A DNA stretch of 64,000 bases from contig JAAYDE010000087.1 of NCBI GenBank assembly GCA_012729375.1, positions 1 through 64,000 on the forward strand, written 5' to 3'. The position numbers and the translations under genes were made by a program. How positions within the stretch are numbered: position 1 is the first letter of the stretch; each line of letters begins with the position of its first letter. The stretch comes from Deltaproteobacteria bacterium. Lineage in GTDB: Bacteria; Desulfobacterota; Desulfuromonadia; Desulfuromonadales; JAAYDE01. Positions 32,902-43,231 of the stretch are shown in pieces. The notes under the pieces are model-generated. The model had not been told where the DNA came from. It saw nothing but the letters and a program-made list of their open reading frames with translations, and searched no databases.

Positions 32902-33750
32902 ATGGCTCGGGGAGAGTTTCTCATGAAATCCAAACAACCGACGATCCTTCTGCTGGCGGCACTCTGCGGACTTTATCCCCTTTTTCCGGTTTGGGCGCAA
33001 GAGCCCCATGCCGATCACCATCCCCATTCCGAGGCGACGGCAACATCCCCCTCCTACCAGGTCAGCATCGCCATTGCCGACGGCATCCAGGCGGGGGTAC
33101 CCTTCGCCGCCGCAATCCACATCCGCGACAGCCAGGGGAAGGCCGTCGAAAACTTCGACATCTTCCAGGAAAAGCTGATGCATCTCATTCTTGTCGACAG
33201 CGCCCTGGGCTCCTTCCAGCACCTGCATCCCGTTTATGTGGATAAAGGCAGCTTTCACACCGACATTCTTCTTCCCGAGGCAGGGAACCACTTTCTGTTC
33301 AGCGATTTCATGCCCACGGGGGACAGGGAGCAGCTGGCGGTGATCGAGATCACCAGCGCCGGTACACCCTCGCCAAAGGGCGATGCCGAGCCTGTCTTGA
33401 CGACTGAGAAAATAGTCGGCGATACCAAGGTCGTCATGACCCTGGCACCGCAACCGGTGACGGCGCGGGGAGAAACCATCGTCGCTTTCGAACTGAGCGA
33501 TGCCGAAAGCCTTCGTCCGCTGGTGGACATCCAGCCCTATCTGGGTGAGAAGGGGCACCTGGTGGTTTTGCGCAAAACATCGCCGCTGACCGCCAAAGAC
33601 TATATCCATGCCCACGCCGTCAAGGAGGAAGCGAGTTCCGCAATCCGCTTCACAACCCGTTTCCCGGTGCCGGGTTTCTACAGGCTGTGGTGTCAGTTCA
33701 ACCGGGGCGGTACCGTGCAGACGGCCGATTTCTGGGTCGAAGTTGAGTAA
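32902..33750 (+). CDS. Secreted protein with His-rich N-terminus (hypothetical)
   Basis: Signal peptide then EPHADHHPHSEA; beta-rich secreted protein; internal Met start MKSKQPT possible. Confidence 0.65.
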   Translation: MARGEFLMKSKQPTILLLAALCGLYPLFPVWAQEPHADHHPHSEATATSPSYQVSIAIADGIQAGVPFAAAIHIRDSQGKAVENFDIFQEKLMHLILVDSALGSFQHLHPVYVDKGSFHTDILLPEAGNHFLFSDFMPTGDREQLAVIEITSAGTPSPKGDAEPVLTTEKIVGDTKVVMTLAPQPVTARGETIVAFELSDAESLRPLVDIQPYLGEKGHLVVLRKTSPLTAKDYIHAHAVKEEASSAIRFTTRFPVPGFYRLWCQFNRGGTVQTADFWVEVE

Positions 33751-33846
33751 TCGCCCAGGAACAGCAAAAACAATCCCCGAGTCTGCAACCCGCCCTTGTC
33801 GGTCCCCTCATTTTTTAACCTGTCGTCAAACAAAGGGAGGCAAACC

Positions 33847-34449
33847 ATGACCAGAATCCTCGTCCTTTATTACAGTATGTACGGCCATGTCGAAACCCTG
33901 GCCAAGGCGGTGGCGGAAGGCGCCCGCAGCGTTGCCGGAGCCGAGGTTGCCATCAAGCGGGTTCCCGAGCTGATGGCGGAGGAAGCGGCCCGCAAGGCGG
34001 GAGCCAAGCTGGATCAGGAGGCTCCCGTCGCCACCGTCGCCGAACTGGCCGAATACGATGCCATCATCTTCGGGTCGCCGACCCGGTTCGGCAACATGAC
34101 GGCGCAGATGCGCAGTTTCCTCGACCAAACCGGCGGCTTGTGGGCGAAGGGCGGACTGGTCGGCAAGGTCGGCAGCGTTTTCACCTCCACGGGCACCCAG
34201 CATGGCGGTCAGGAAACGACGATCACCTCCTTTCACAGCACCCTGCTCCACCACGGCATGATCGTCGTCGGCGTCCCCTATTCCTGCGCGGAACTGACCA
34301 ACATGGATGAAATCACCGGCGGCTCTCCCTACGGGGCGGGCACCCTGGCGGGGAACGACGGCAAGCGCCAGCCTACGGAGAATGAACTCAAGATTGCCCG
34401 TTTTCAGGGAGCCCATGTGGCTGCCATCGCCAAAAAACTTAAAGGATAG
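33847..34449 (+). CDS. wrbA: NAD(P)H:quinone oxidoreductase, WrbA family
   Basis: [57 protein letters not shown]. Confidence 0.95.
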   Translation: MTRILVLYYSMYGHVETLAKAVAEGARSVAGAEVAIKRVPELMAEEAARKAGAKLDQEAPVATVAELAEYDAIIFGSPTRFGNMTAQMRSFLDQTGGLWAKGGLVGKVGSVFTSTGTQHGGQETTITSFHSTLLHHGMIVVGVPYSCAELTNMDEITGGSPYGAGTLAGNDGKRQPTENELKIARFQGAHVAAIAKKLKG

Positions 34450-34517
34450 GGCTCCTTCCGCAATCCCTTTGCGGCAGAAAACCGGCTCACCGGCTTACGG
34501 CCAGAATCACGGCATCC

Positions 34518-36335
34518 ATGGTTGAAAATCCCGCAGGGTTTCTTCCCATTTCCGCAGGCGAGATGAAAGCGCGGGGATGGGAGGAACTCGATATTCTTTT
34601 CATCAGCGGCGACGCCTATGTCGACCACCCATCCTTCGGCGTGCCGCTGCTGGCCCGGCTGCTGGAGGGTGAAGGGTTGCGCGTCGGCATCCTTCCCCAG
34701 CCCGACTGGCGTGACCCGCAGGCGTTCACGGCCATGGGCCGGCCGCGGTTGTTTGCCGCCATCGCCAGCGGCGCCATGGACTCCATGGTCGGTCATTACA
34801 CCGCCGCCCGAAAAATCCGCCGCGACGACGCCTACACCCCGGGCGGAAAAGCGGGGGCCCGTCCCAACCGCGCCCTGATCCCCTACACGGCCGCGGTGAG
34901 GGCCGCTTTTCCAGGAATTTTCGTCGTCATCGGCGGCATTGAAGCGAGTCTCCGCCGCCTGGCCCACTACGATTATTGGGACAACAGTGTGCGCCGCTCC
35001 ATTCTCCTCGACACCAAGGCCGATCTTTTGGTCTACGGAATGGGGGAAAAACCGCTTCTGGAAATCGTCCGCCGGGCCGCCGCCGGGGAAGCCTTGGCGG
35101 CGCTGAAAGACATCCCCGGCACCACCGTGATGGTGAGCCACAGTCGCCCCGAGGGCATCGAACTGCCTCCTTATGAACAGGTCCGCGACGACAAAGACGC
35201 TTATGGCCGCGCCTTCCGTCTGGCCGTTGCCACCGAGCGCCGCCGCGGCGGCCAGGTGCTTCTCCAGGCGCACGGCGGACGCTGGCTGGCGGTGAACCCG
35301 CCGCCGGCACCGTTGACGGAAAAGGAAATCGACGCCCTTTACGACCTGCCCTTTCAAAAACGCCCCCATCCCTGCTACCGGGAAACGATCCCGGCTTACG
35401 AACAGATCAAATTTTCCATCACCAGTCACCGCGGCTGCTGCGGCGGCTGCGCCTTCTGCGCCATCGCACGGCATCAAGGGCGGGTGATCCAGTCACGGTC
35501 GGAAGAGTCGATTCTGCGGGAAATCAACGCCTTGACCCGGCATGCCGAATTCCGGGGGACGGTGACCGACGTCGGCGGACCAACAGCTAACATGTACGGA
35601 CTTTTTTGTGCGGCGGGGAAAAAGGGCCCGGACTGCGCCCGGGAAAGCTGTCTGTGGCCGCAGCCCTGCCCGAGTTTGCGGAGTTCTTCCGTAAAAGGGG
35701 CCGAACTGCTGAAAAGAATTCGTCGCATCCCCGGAGTCCGGCACGTTTTCGTCGCCTCCGGAGTGCGCTATGACCTTCTGGCTCAGCAGCCGGCCTACAT
35801 GGAGGAACTGCTGACCCATCATGTCGGCGGCCTGCTCAAGGTGGCCCCGGAAACCTTGGCGGCGGAGGTTGCCGCCGTCATGCGCAAGCCGCAGCCGGAG
35901 AGGTTCGTCCGCTTTCTGGAAGCCTTCCGGGAGCAGAACCGCAAAATGGGGCGCCGCCGGGGCGTGGTTCCCTACCTCATCGCCGGCCACCCCGGCTGCA
36001 CCCTTTCCCACATGGTCGACACGGCTCTTTTTCTCAAACATCACCAGCTGCGAGTGGAGCAGGTCCAGGAATTCACCCCGACGCCGGGCACCCTGGCCAC
36101 TTGCATCTATCACACCGGCAGGGATCCCTTCACCGGCAAAGAGGTTTACGTTCCCCGCTCGGAAAAGGAAATACGCCTGCAGAAGGCTCTGCTGCTCTGG
36201 CATCTGCCGGAGAAACACCGGGAGATCCGCGAAGCGCTGAGCCTCTGCGGCAGAGAAAAGGACGGCGCGACGCTTTTGGGAGCAGGGCACTTTCGCCGTA
36301 TCCAGCCATCGAAAAAAACCAAAGCAGATCGCTGA
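34518..36335 (+). CDS. YgiQ-family radical SAM protein
   Basis: CCGGCAFCAI radical SAM cysteines, YgiQ-type N-terminus. Confidence 0.92.
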   Translation: MVENPAGFLPISAGEMKARGWEELDILFISGDAYVDHPSFGVPLLARLLEGEGLRVGILPQPDWRDPQAFTAMGRPRLFAAIASGAMDSMVGHYTAARKIRRDDAYTPGGKAGARPNRALIPYTAAVRAAFPGIFVVIGGIEASLRRLAHYDYWDNSVRRSILLDTKADLLVYGMGEKPLLEIVRRAAAGEALAALKDIPGTTVMVSHSRPEGIELPPYEQVRDDKDAYGRAFRLAVATERRRGGQVLLQAHGGRWLAVNPPPAPLTEKEIDALYDLPFQKRPHPCYRETIPAYEQIKFSITSHRGCCGGCAFCAIARHQGRVIQSRSEESILREINALTRHAEFRGTVTDVGGPTANMYGLFCAAGKKGPDCARESCLWPQPCPSLRSSSVKGAELLKRIRRIPGVRHVFVASGVRYDLLAQQPAYMEELLTHHVGGLLKVAPETLAAEVAAVMRKPQPERFVRFLEAFREQNRKMGRRRGVVPYLIAGHPGCTLSHMVDTALFLKHHQLRVEQVQEFTPTPGTLATCIYHTGRDPFTGKEVYVPRSEKEIRLQKALLLWHLPEKHREIREALSLCGREKDGATLLGAGHFRRIQPSKKTKADR

Positions 36336-36356
36336 TTCGGCCAGGGGAAAAAGGGA

Positions 36357-36950
36357 TTATTTCCAGGACCAGGAGCGCAGACGCCTGGCAAAAAACCGTC
36401 GGGGAGGGGATTGGGGGATGTAGGTTTCATTGACGAAACGGACATCCTCGATGGTGTAGAATGCCTTGGGATTGAACTGCTTGATGATGCTGATCACCTG
36501 GCCGAGATGACGGCGTCGGCAAACGGTGAAAATGAGCTTGACGGGGCCCGTCTCCCCCCAGCCGTCGATGCTGGTCACTCCGTAACCCGATTTCCACAGG
36601 AAGTGGATCATCTCCTCCGCGTCCTGACGGGTGATGACGCGGATAATGAGGTTGCCCATGGCAAGTTTTTCCTCGATCATCAGACCGACATAGTTGCCCG
36701 CGGCGAAACCGAGGGCGAAGGCTACGTAAGTGACCCAATGGCTGAGGTTGTTCATCACCTGGGTCACCGCCACGATCCATACCAGAGACTCCATGAACCC
36801 GAGGCCGGCGGCGAGAATCTTGCGCCCCCTGGCGACCATGATGATACGCAGGGTGGCGACACTGACATCGAGGATGCGGGCACAGAAAACCAGCACCGGG
36901 AAAACCACCATCCACAAGGAAAATCCTTCGAAAACCGCTCCCAAAGCCAT
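36357..36950 (-). CDS. DUF2179/UPF0316 membrane protein
   Basis: FCARILDVSVATLRIIMVARGRK and DUF5698/DUF2179-like layout; start trimmed to MALGAVFEG. Confidence 0.82.
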   Translation of the reverse strand: MALGAVFEGFSLWMVVFPVLVFCARILDVSVATLRIIMVARGRKILAAGLGFMESLVWIVAVTQVMNNLSHWVTYVAFALGFAAGNYVGLMIEEKLAMGNLIIRVITRQDAEEMIHFLWKSGYGVTSIDGWGETGPVKLIFTVCRRRHLGQVISIIKQFNPKAFYTIEDVRFVNETYIPQSPPRRFFARRLRSWSWK

Positions 36951-37183
36951 ACCTTTCCTCCGTCGCCCGCAGGTCTTTTGAGAAACCATGGACGCCTGTG
37001 AACCAACATCAGGGCATAAAACCGGTCTTTTCTTCAATTGTCAAGGAATACCGTACCCCTCCAGCCGGGCAAAAGGGTTTGACTAAAAATCCTCGCGGCG
37101 ATACATTGACGCCATTCCCTGGGCGAGCGAAGAAAACACCGAGCCGCACCCTGCAGCCGGATCACCGGCAGAAATCGGAAACG

Positions 37184-37921
37184 ATGGAAGAACCAGTGCT
37201 GACTGGAACAGCCGATCTCGATGAAGCCGCAGCCTATCTGCTGCCCGATGCCGCCGGTGATCTGCTCTTTGACGCCTGCTGCGGAAACGGCGCGGTTTCC
37301 GCCTATTTCTCCCCAAAAGTCAAGATGGTGATCGCCTCTGACACCAGCATGGAGATCCTCAAAAAAGCCCAGGAACTCATCTCTGAAAAAAAAGCCCTGA
37401 ACAACGTCCTTTTCCGCGAGGCCGACCCCGAGGACCTTTCCTTTCCGGCGGGGGCTTTCTCGCTGCTCTGCTGCCGCCGCGATTTCCAGCGTTTTTTTGA
37501 TCTCGATCGGGTCCTGGCGGAGTTTTACCGGGTATTACGCTGGGAAAGCAGGATGGTCATTATCGATACCCTTCTTCCCGAAGATCATCTTGCCGCCCGA
37601 TTCTACCAGGAAATCAACCAGCTCCGCGACCCCGGATACGTGCGCGCCTTCACCCTCGAAGAATGGCGGAGCGCCCTAGATTCAAGCCCGTTCCGGATCG
37701 ACGGCCTGCGTAACTTCACCACCAGAATCGCCTTTAGCGACTGGTGCGCCGAAGCCCTCTTGACCCCGGCCGCCATGGAGCGGCTGGAGGACCTTTTTGT
37801 CCAGGCTCCGCCGTCGGCAGCCGCGTATTTCCAGCCCAAAACCTTTGGCGGCAGAATGGAAACCTTCACCGTGCAGCGCATCCTGGTCAAGGCTTATCAC
37901 CCCGCCAAGCCGGTGCGTTGA
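37184..37921 (+). CDS. Class I SAM-dependent methyltransferase
   Basis: FDACCGNGAVSAYF glycine motif, FYRVLRWESRMVIID; start trimmed to MEEPVLTG. Confidence 0.78.
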   Translation: MEEPVLTGTADLDEAAAYLLPDAAGDLLFDACCGNGAVSAYFSPKVKMVIASDTSMEILKKAQELISEKKALNNVLFREADPEDLSFPAGAFSLLCCRRDFQRFFDLDRVLAEFYRVLRWESRMVIIDTLLPEDHLAARFYQEINQLRDPGYVRAFTLEEWRSALDSSPFRIDGLRNFTTRIAFSDWCAEALLTPAAMERLEDLFVQAPPSAAAYFQPKTFGGRMETFTVQRILVKAYHPAKPVR

Positions 37922-38012
37922 AAGATCCTTTTTCCGGGGCGGAAAATCTTCTTTCCTTTGCCTCTTTCCCTCTTTTCATGGTATCATGCCTAAATTTTAA
38001 GCAGACAGCGCC

Positions 38013-38984
38013 GTGATCCTGGGAAACCTTCACCTTAACAGTCCCTTTATTCTCGCCCCCATGGCGGGAATCACCGACCTTCCTTACCGGCGACTGATGA
38101 AAAGCGCCGGCGCCTCCTTGGTCTTCACCGAGATGGTCAGCGCCAACGGGCTCGACCGTCATGCCGCCAAGACCTGGGAACTGCTGCGCTCCTGCCCGGA
38201 AGAAGAGCCGTTTGGCATCCAGCTCTTTGGTTCGGAGGCGGAAGTGCTGGCCAGGGCGGCGGCAGAGGTTTCCCCCTGCGGCGCCCTCATCGACCTCAAT
38301 TTCGGCTGTCCCGCTCCCAAGGTGATCCGCAGCGGCGCCGGCAGCGCCCTCATGCGCGACCCGCAACGCGTCGGCAGAATCGTCGCTGCAGTCCGCCGGG
38401 CCACCCCTCTGCCGGTGACCGTGAAACTTCGCGCCGGCTGGGATGCGGCCGCCATCAACTGTCTGGAAATCGCCGCCATCGCCTGCGCCGAAGGGGCCGA
38501 CGGCGTCATCCTTCATCCCCGCCCCCGCAGCCAGGGCTTCAGCGGCCGCGCCGACTGGTCGCTGATCAGGCGGCTCAAGGAACTTCTTTCCGTTCCTGTA
38601 ATCGGCAGCGGCGATGTCTTTACCGCCGCCGACGCCGTCCGCATGATGAAGGAAACGGGATGCGACGCCGTCATGATCGCCCGCGGCGGCCTGGGCAACC
38701 CATGGATTTTCCAGAACGCCGCCCGCATCCTGGCCGGACAACAGACCGCTGCGCCCGACGCGGCAACGCGCCACCGTTTCGCCCGCCGCCATTACCAGCT
38801 TCAGGTGGAAATCTTCGGCCTCCCTCTGGCCCTGAAGCAGATGCGCAAACATCTGGCCTGGTATTCGCGGGGCATGCGCGGCGGCGCCGAGTTCCGCGCC
38901 CACATCAACCGTCTCGAGGGCATCGATGGGGTTATGGAAGCCATCGACCGCTTTTTCGACGAACACGGGAAACAGGAGACATAA
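38013..38984 (+). CDS. dusB: tRNA-dihydrouridine synthase
   Basis: FILAPMAGITDLPYRRL, LIDLNFGCPAPKV, MIARGGLGNPWIF; GTG start. Confidence 0.93.
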   Translation: MILGNLHLNSPFILAPMAGITDLPYRRLMKSAGASLVFTEMVSANGLDRHAAKTWELLRSCPEEEPFGIQLFGSEAEVLARAAAEVSPCGALIDLNFGCPAPKVIRSGAGSALMRDPQRVGRIVAAVRRATPLPVTVKLRAGWDAAAINCLEIAAIACAEGADGVILHPRPRSQGFSGRADWSLIRRLKELLSVPVIGSGDVFTAADAVRMMKETGCDAVMIARGGLGNPWIFQNAARILAGQQTAAPDAATRHRFARRHYQLQVEIFGLPLALKQMRKHLAWYSRGMRGGAEFRAHINRLEGIDGVMEAIDRFFDEHGKQET

Positions 38985-38986
38985 AA

Positions 38987-40174
38987 GTGAACAGCGCCAG
39001 GGATGGAAAGCGCGCCAAAATCATCTGCGGGGTTTTGGACAACATCGACGAGGGGATCATTGCCCTCGACGGTGGCGGACGCATCACCCTCTTCAATCCC
39101 GCCGCCCAGATGTTTACCGGCATTTCCGAAAACCAGGCGCTGAACCGCCCCGTGGAGGAGTTGTTCCCCGGGCAAACCGACCTCCTCCATCTGGTGCGCA
39201 CCGGCCTGGAAAGCGGACGGTCGATCTCCGATCATGGCGAATTCCTGCTGCGGCGCCCGGCCACCGCTCCCCTGCCGGTCAGCATGGCGGTTTCCCCCAT
39301 CTACCGGGACTCGGGAGAACGGAACGGGGTGGTACTGATCCTCCACGATCTTTCCCGCATCAAGGAACTGGAGAAAGCCCTGCGCCGCCGGGATCGCCTT
39401 TCCATGCTCGGCGTACTGGCGGCGGGCCTCGCCCACGAGATCAAGAATCCCCTCGGCGGGATCAAGGGAGCGGCTCAGCTTCTCGACCGGGAACTTAAGG
39501 CAGACCTTTCCGGGCTGCGGGATTTCACCGGCCTGATGATCCGCGAGGTCGAGCGGGTCGACGGCATCATCGAAGAGCTGATGAACCTCGCCCGCCCCCG
39601 GCCGAAGCGGCTGGAAGAGACCCAGATCATCCGCATCCTCAATGATGTTGTGATCTTCCAGCGGGAAGCCTTCCGGGACAAGGGGATCGATTTCGATCTC
39701 GACCTGGATCCCAGCATCCCGCCCATCCACGGAGACCCCGCCCATCTCACCCAGCTTTTCGTCAACCTGATAAAAAACGCCGCCGAGGCGGTGGAAGAAA
39801 ACGGCCACGTCGCCATCGTCTGCCGTATCTCCCACGATTTCAATCTCGCCAAGGCGGGAAGCCCTCCCGCGCCGTTCATCGTCGTCGACATTCAAGACAA
39901 CGGGCCGGGAATTCCCGCCGAGGAGATGGACAGGATTTTCACCCCCTTTTACAGCACCAAAGCCAAGGGGAACGGACTTGGACTGGTCATCTGCCAAAAG
40001 ATCGCTGAAGAGCATGGCGCCCTGCTGAATGTCGTCAGCCAACCGGGGCAAGGAAGCACTTTCTCCTTTTCCATCCCTCTGCCCCGCAGCCATCCCCGGC
40101 ACGAAAAGGGAAAACCTTTCGAAGCCGCCACCGGCGTGTCTTCCTCGCGGAGCATGAAAACCGATGAAAACTGA
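38987..40174 (+). CDS. PAS-domain sensor histidine kinase, NtrB-like
   Basis: PAS domain, H-box GLAHEIKNPLGGIKGAAQLLDREL, NGPGIP ATPase; GTG start 2 bp after dusB. Confidence 0.9.
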   Translation: MNSARDGKRAKIICGVLDNIDEGIIALDGGGRITLFNPAAQMFTGISENQALNRPVEELFPGQTDLLHLVRTGLESGRSISDHGEFLLRRPATAPLPVSMAVSPIYRDSGERNGVVLILHDLSRIKELEKALRRRDRLSMLGVLAAGLAHEIKNPLGGIKGAAQLLDRELKADLSGLRDFTGLMIREVERVDGIIEELMNLARPRPKRLEETQIIRILNDVVIFQREAFRDKGIDFDLDLDPSIPPIHGDPAHLTQLFVNLIKNAAEAVEENGHVAIVCRISHDFNLAKAGSPPAPFIVVDIQDNGPGIPAEEMDRIFTPFYSTKAKGNGLGLVICQKIAEEHGALLNVVSQPGQGSTFSFSIPLPRSHPRHEKGKPFEAATGVSSSRSMKTDEN

Positions 40175-41597
40175 CCGCATCCTGGTGGCCGACGACGAAG
40201 AAAGCATCCGCTGGGTTTTGTCCAAGGCCCTGACCGGCAAAGGCTTCACCGTGGACCTGGCGGCCAACGGCACGGAGGCCGCACGCCTCTTTCGGCAGGA
40301 AGACTATCTTTTGGCCATCATCGACATCAAGATGCCCGACCTGTCGGGGCTCGATCTGCTCAGCCGTTTTCACCAGGAAAAACCCTTGGTCCCGGTCATT
40401 ATCATCACCGCCGAAACGACGATGAAGAATGCCGTGGAGGCGATGAAACGGGGCGCCTTCGATTACATCACCAAGCCTTTCGACCTCGACCTTCTCGATG
40501 CCGCCGTTCTCAAGGCGCAGAAAGCCGGAGAGATGAGCGGCGAAGTCCACCGCCTCAAGGAGGAGCTCAAGGAACATTACCACCTGGAGCGGGCGCTCAT
40601 CGGCCAGAGCCAGCCGATGCAGGAGGTCTACAAGGTCGTCGGCAAGGTTGCCCCGGCCGATGTCACCGTCCTCATCACTGGTGAAAGCGGCACCGGCAAG
40701 GAATTGGTGGCGCGGGCCATCCATTTCAACAGCCGGCGCCTCGGCAAGCCGTTTCTCGCCATCAATTGTGCCGCCATCCCTCGGGAACTGCTGGAAAGCG
40801 AGCTCTTCGGTTATGAAAAAGGGGCCTTCACCGGCGCTACCGAGCGGAAAACCGGCAAATTCGAACAGGCCGCCGGGGGTACCCTCTTCCTCGACGAAAT
40901 CGGCGACATGCCCCTGGAACTTCAGGCCAAGCTACTGCGGGTTCTGCAGGAACGGGAAGTCACCCGCATGGGTGGAAGCGGCGCCATCCCGGTGGATGTG
41001 CGCATCATCGCCGCCACCAACCAGGATCTCCAGGAAAAGGTAGGCGCCCGCGCCTTCCGTGAGGATCTCTTCTATCGCCTCAACGTGGTGCCCATCGTCC
41101 TTCCCCCTCTGCGGGAAAGACGCCAGGACATTCCCTTACTGGTGACTTTTTTCCTGCAGAAATGCCGGGAAAAACTCGGCATCGCCATCGAGGACTGCAC
41201 CCCCGAGGCGATGCAGCTGCTCACCGAACATGACTGGCCGGGAAACGTCCGCGAGTTGGAAAACCTCATCCAGCGCGCCGCTCTACTCTCTTCGGCGCCC
41301 TTTCTCACCCCGTCCGACTTCCCTTCTCTGCGCCGCGAGGAAGACAAGGCTCCCGAAAATGGCGCTTCCCTGGAAGCCATCGTTGCCGGCAAACTGGAGG
41401 CCAGCCTGCTAAACATGGATTTCCGCCAGATCGACAACCTGTACGCCATCATCCTGGAACAGATGGAACGCCCTCTGATCCGCATTCTCCTTGAAAAAAC
41501 CCGCGGCAATCAAGTACGCGCGGCGGAAATTCTGGGGATCAACCGCAATACCCTGCGCAAGAAGATTCAAGCCCTCGGCATCGAAATCAAGAAATAG
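40164..41597 (+). CDS. Sigma-54-dependent response regulator, NtrC-like
   Basis: Canonical receiver (ADDEES, IIDIKMPDLSG, YITKPF), [14 protein letters not shown], Fis HTH. Confidence 0.93.
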   Translation: MKTDRILVADDEESIRWVLSKALTGKGFTVDLAANGTEAARLFRQEDYLLAIIDIKMPDLSGLDLLSRFHQEKPLVPVIIITAETTMKNAVEAMKRGAFDYITKPFDLDLLDAAVLKAQKAGEMSGEVHRLKEELKEHYHLERALIGQSQPMQEVYKVVGKVAPADVTVLITGESGTGKELVARAIHFNSRRLGKPFLAINCAAIPRELLESELFGYEKGAFTGATERKTGKFEQAAGGTLFLDEIGDMPLELQAKLLRVLQEREVTRMGGSGAIPVDVRIIAATNQDLQEKVGARAFREDLFYRLNVVPIVLPPLRERRQDIPLLVTFFLQKCREKLGIAIEDCTPEAMQLLTEHDWPGNVRELENLIQRAALLSSAPFLTPSDFPSLRREEDKAPENGASLEAIVAGKLEASLLNMDFRQIDNLYAIILEQMERPLIRILLEKTRGNQVRAAEILGINRNTLRKKIQALGIEIKK

Positions 41598-41818
41598 GGG
41601 TCACCCGGCTGAAAATGCCGGACCTTCGGGAGAACCGTGGGGGGTGACCGCAGCTGAGCTCCGTAAGGGGCAAAGCTTGCCGGAAAAATCGGCAACATCT
41701 GACAACAGGGGAAGAAACCGGCTATTGGAACAAGGCCTTGGGCACAGAAGTCAGGGGTTTTATAAACAGCCCTTGATTTTTTTCTGGCACGACCTTGGCA
41801 GGCCTTGCGCTCCCGAAA

Positions 41819-43183
41819 TCACTGCTGGTCACGGCGGGCCTGGTTTTCGAACCGGGTATATTCGCCGAGAAAGGTCAAATGAACCGTGCCGATAGGTCCG
41901 TTGCGCTGCTTGCCGACGATGATCTCGGCATCCTTTTCGTGCCCCTTGGTGCAGGTCCTGTCCCGATCCTTGCAATCCTCGCAATAAACCGCGTCCCGGT
42001 AAACGAACATGATGACGTCGGCGTCCTGCTCGATGGCTCCCGACTCGCGCAGGTCGGCCAGCATCGGCCGTTTGTCCGTGCGGCTCTCCAGGGAGCGGTT
42101 GAGCTGGGAAAGGGCTACCACCGGCACCTGCAGCTCCTTGGCCAGCGCCTTGAGGGAACGGGAGATCTCCGAGATCTCCTGCTGGCGGCTTTCCGCATTG
42201 CGACCCTGCATCAGTTGCAGGTAGTCGACCACGACCAGGCCGATCCCTTTCTCCGCCTTCAGCCGCCGCGCCTTGGCGCGCAGTTCGAGAGCGGAAATGG
42301 CGGCGGTTTCATCGATATAGATCGGTGCCGCGTCGAGCCGGCCTGCGGCCTGCAGAATGGGACGGTAGTCCCGTTCGGTCAGCTGCCCGGTGCGCATCCG
42401 GTTGGCGTCGACCCTGGCCAAAGAACAGAGCATCCTCATGACCAACTGTTCCTGGCTCATCTCCAGGGAGAAGATGACCGTCGGCACATTGTGTTCCAGG
42501 GCGGCGTGCTCCAGCACATTGGTGACAAAGGCCGTTTTTCCCATGGAGGGGCGGCCGGCGACGATGATCAGGTCGGAAGGCTGGAAGCCGGCGGTCAGGC
42601 GGTCAAGGTCCTTGAAGCCGGTAGCCACACCGGTGACCGGTTCCTTGCGCACCGAAAGCTCTTCGATCCTTTTGAGAACCGGGGTGATGAGTTCCTTGAC
42701 CGAGAAGTAGGAGGGACGGTTTCTCTTCCCCGATATCTCAAAGATTTGTTTCTCCGCCCAATCCAAAGTAGTCTCGAAATCCCCCCCCTCATACCCTTTC
42801 TGGGCGATTTCCGTGGAAACCCGGATCAGATTGCGTTGCAGGGATTTCTCTTTGACCTGTCGACAGTAAAAGATGATGTTGGCCGCCGTGGGGACGAAAT
42901 CAACCAGATTGGCAAGATAGCCGGCGCCGCCGACCATCTCCAGATCGCCCTTTTTTTCCAGGGCGCTGCGCAGGGTGATGAGGTCGACCGGTTCCCCCTT
43001 ATCGCTCAAAACGATCATCGCCGCGAAAATCCTGCCGTGAGAGTCGCGGTAAAAATCCTCCGGGCCAAGAATTTCCAGAGCCTTGTTGAGGGCGCTGTTT
43101 TCCAGCAGAATCCCTCCCAGAACCGACATTTCGGCTTCGAGATCCTGGGGAGGAATACGGTTGTCGCCAAAATTACCAGCCAC
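41819..43183 (-). CDS. dnaB: Replicative DNA helicase
   Basis: GRPSMGKTAFVTNVLEHAA, DLRESGAIEQDADVIMFVYRD; GTG start at 43183 preferred (AAGGGGGG RBS; longer ORF runs through a terminator). Confidence 0.95.
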   Translation of the reverse strand: MAGNFGDNRIPPQDLEAEMSVLGGILLENSALNKALEILGPEDFYRDSHGRIFAAMIVLSDKGEPVDLITLRSALEKKGDLEMVGGAGYLANLVDFVPTAANIIFYCRQVKEKSLQRNLIRVSTEIAQKGYEGGDFETTLDWAEKQIFEISGKRNRPSYFSVKELITPVLKRIEELSVRKEPVTGVATGFKDLDRLTAGFQPSDLIIVAGRPSMGKTAFVTNVLEHAALEHNVPTVIFSLEMSQEQLVMRMLCSLARVDANRMRTGQLTERDYRPILQAAGRLDAAPIYIDETAAISALELRAKARRLKAEKGIGLVVVDYLQLMQGRNAESRQQEISEISRSLKALAKELQVPVVALSQLNRSLESRTDKRPMLADLRESGAIEQDADVIMFVYRDAVYCEDCKDRDRTCTKGHEKDAEIIVGKQRNGPIGTVHLTFLGEYTRFENQARRDQQ

Positions 43184-43201
43184 GCCACCCCCCTTGAGCG
43201 G

Positions 43202-43231
43202 AAAAAAAGTCAGGCCGACAAGCGGCCTGAC
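43202..43231 (-). terminator. Rho-independent terminator after rplI
   Basis: Minus strand GTCAGGCCG-CTTGT-CGGCCTGAC-TTTTTTT. Confidence 0.88.

Noticed and set aside
41600-41720. c-di-GMP (GEMM) or cobalamin riboswitch
   Set aside because: A GGGCAAAGC string is present, but the flanking GEMM tetraloop/receptor pattern and cobalamin-box features are not recognisable, and no suitable gene lies immediately downstream.
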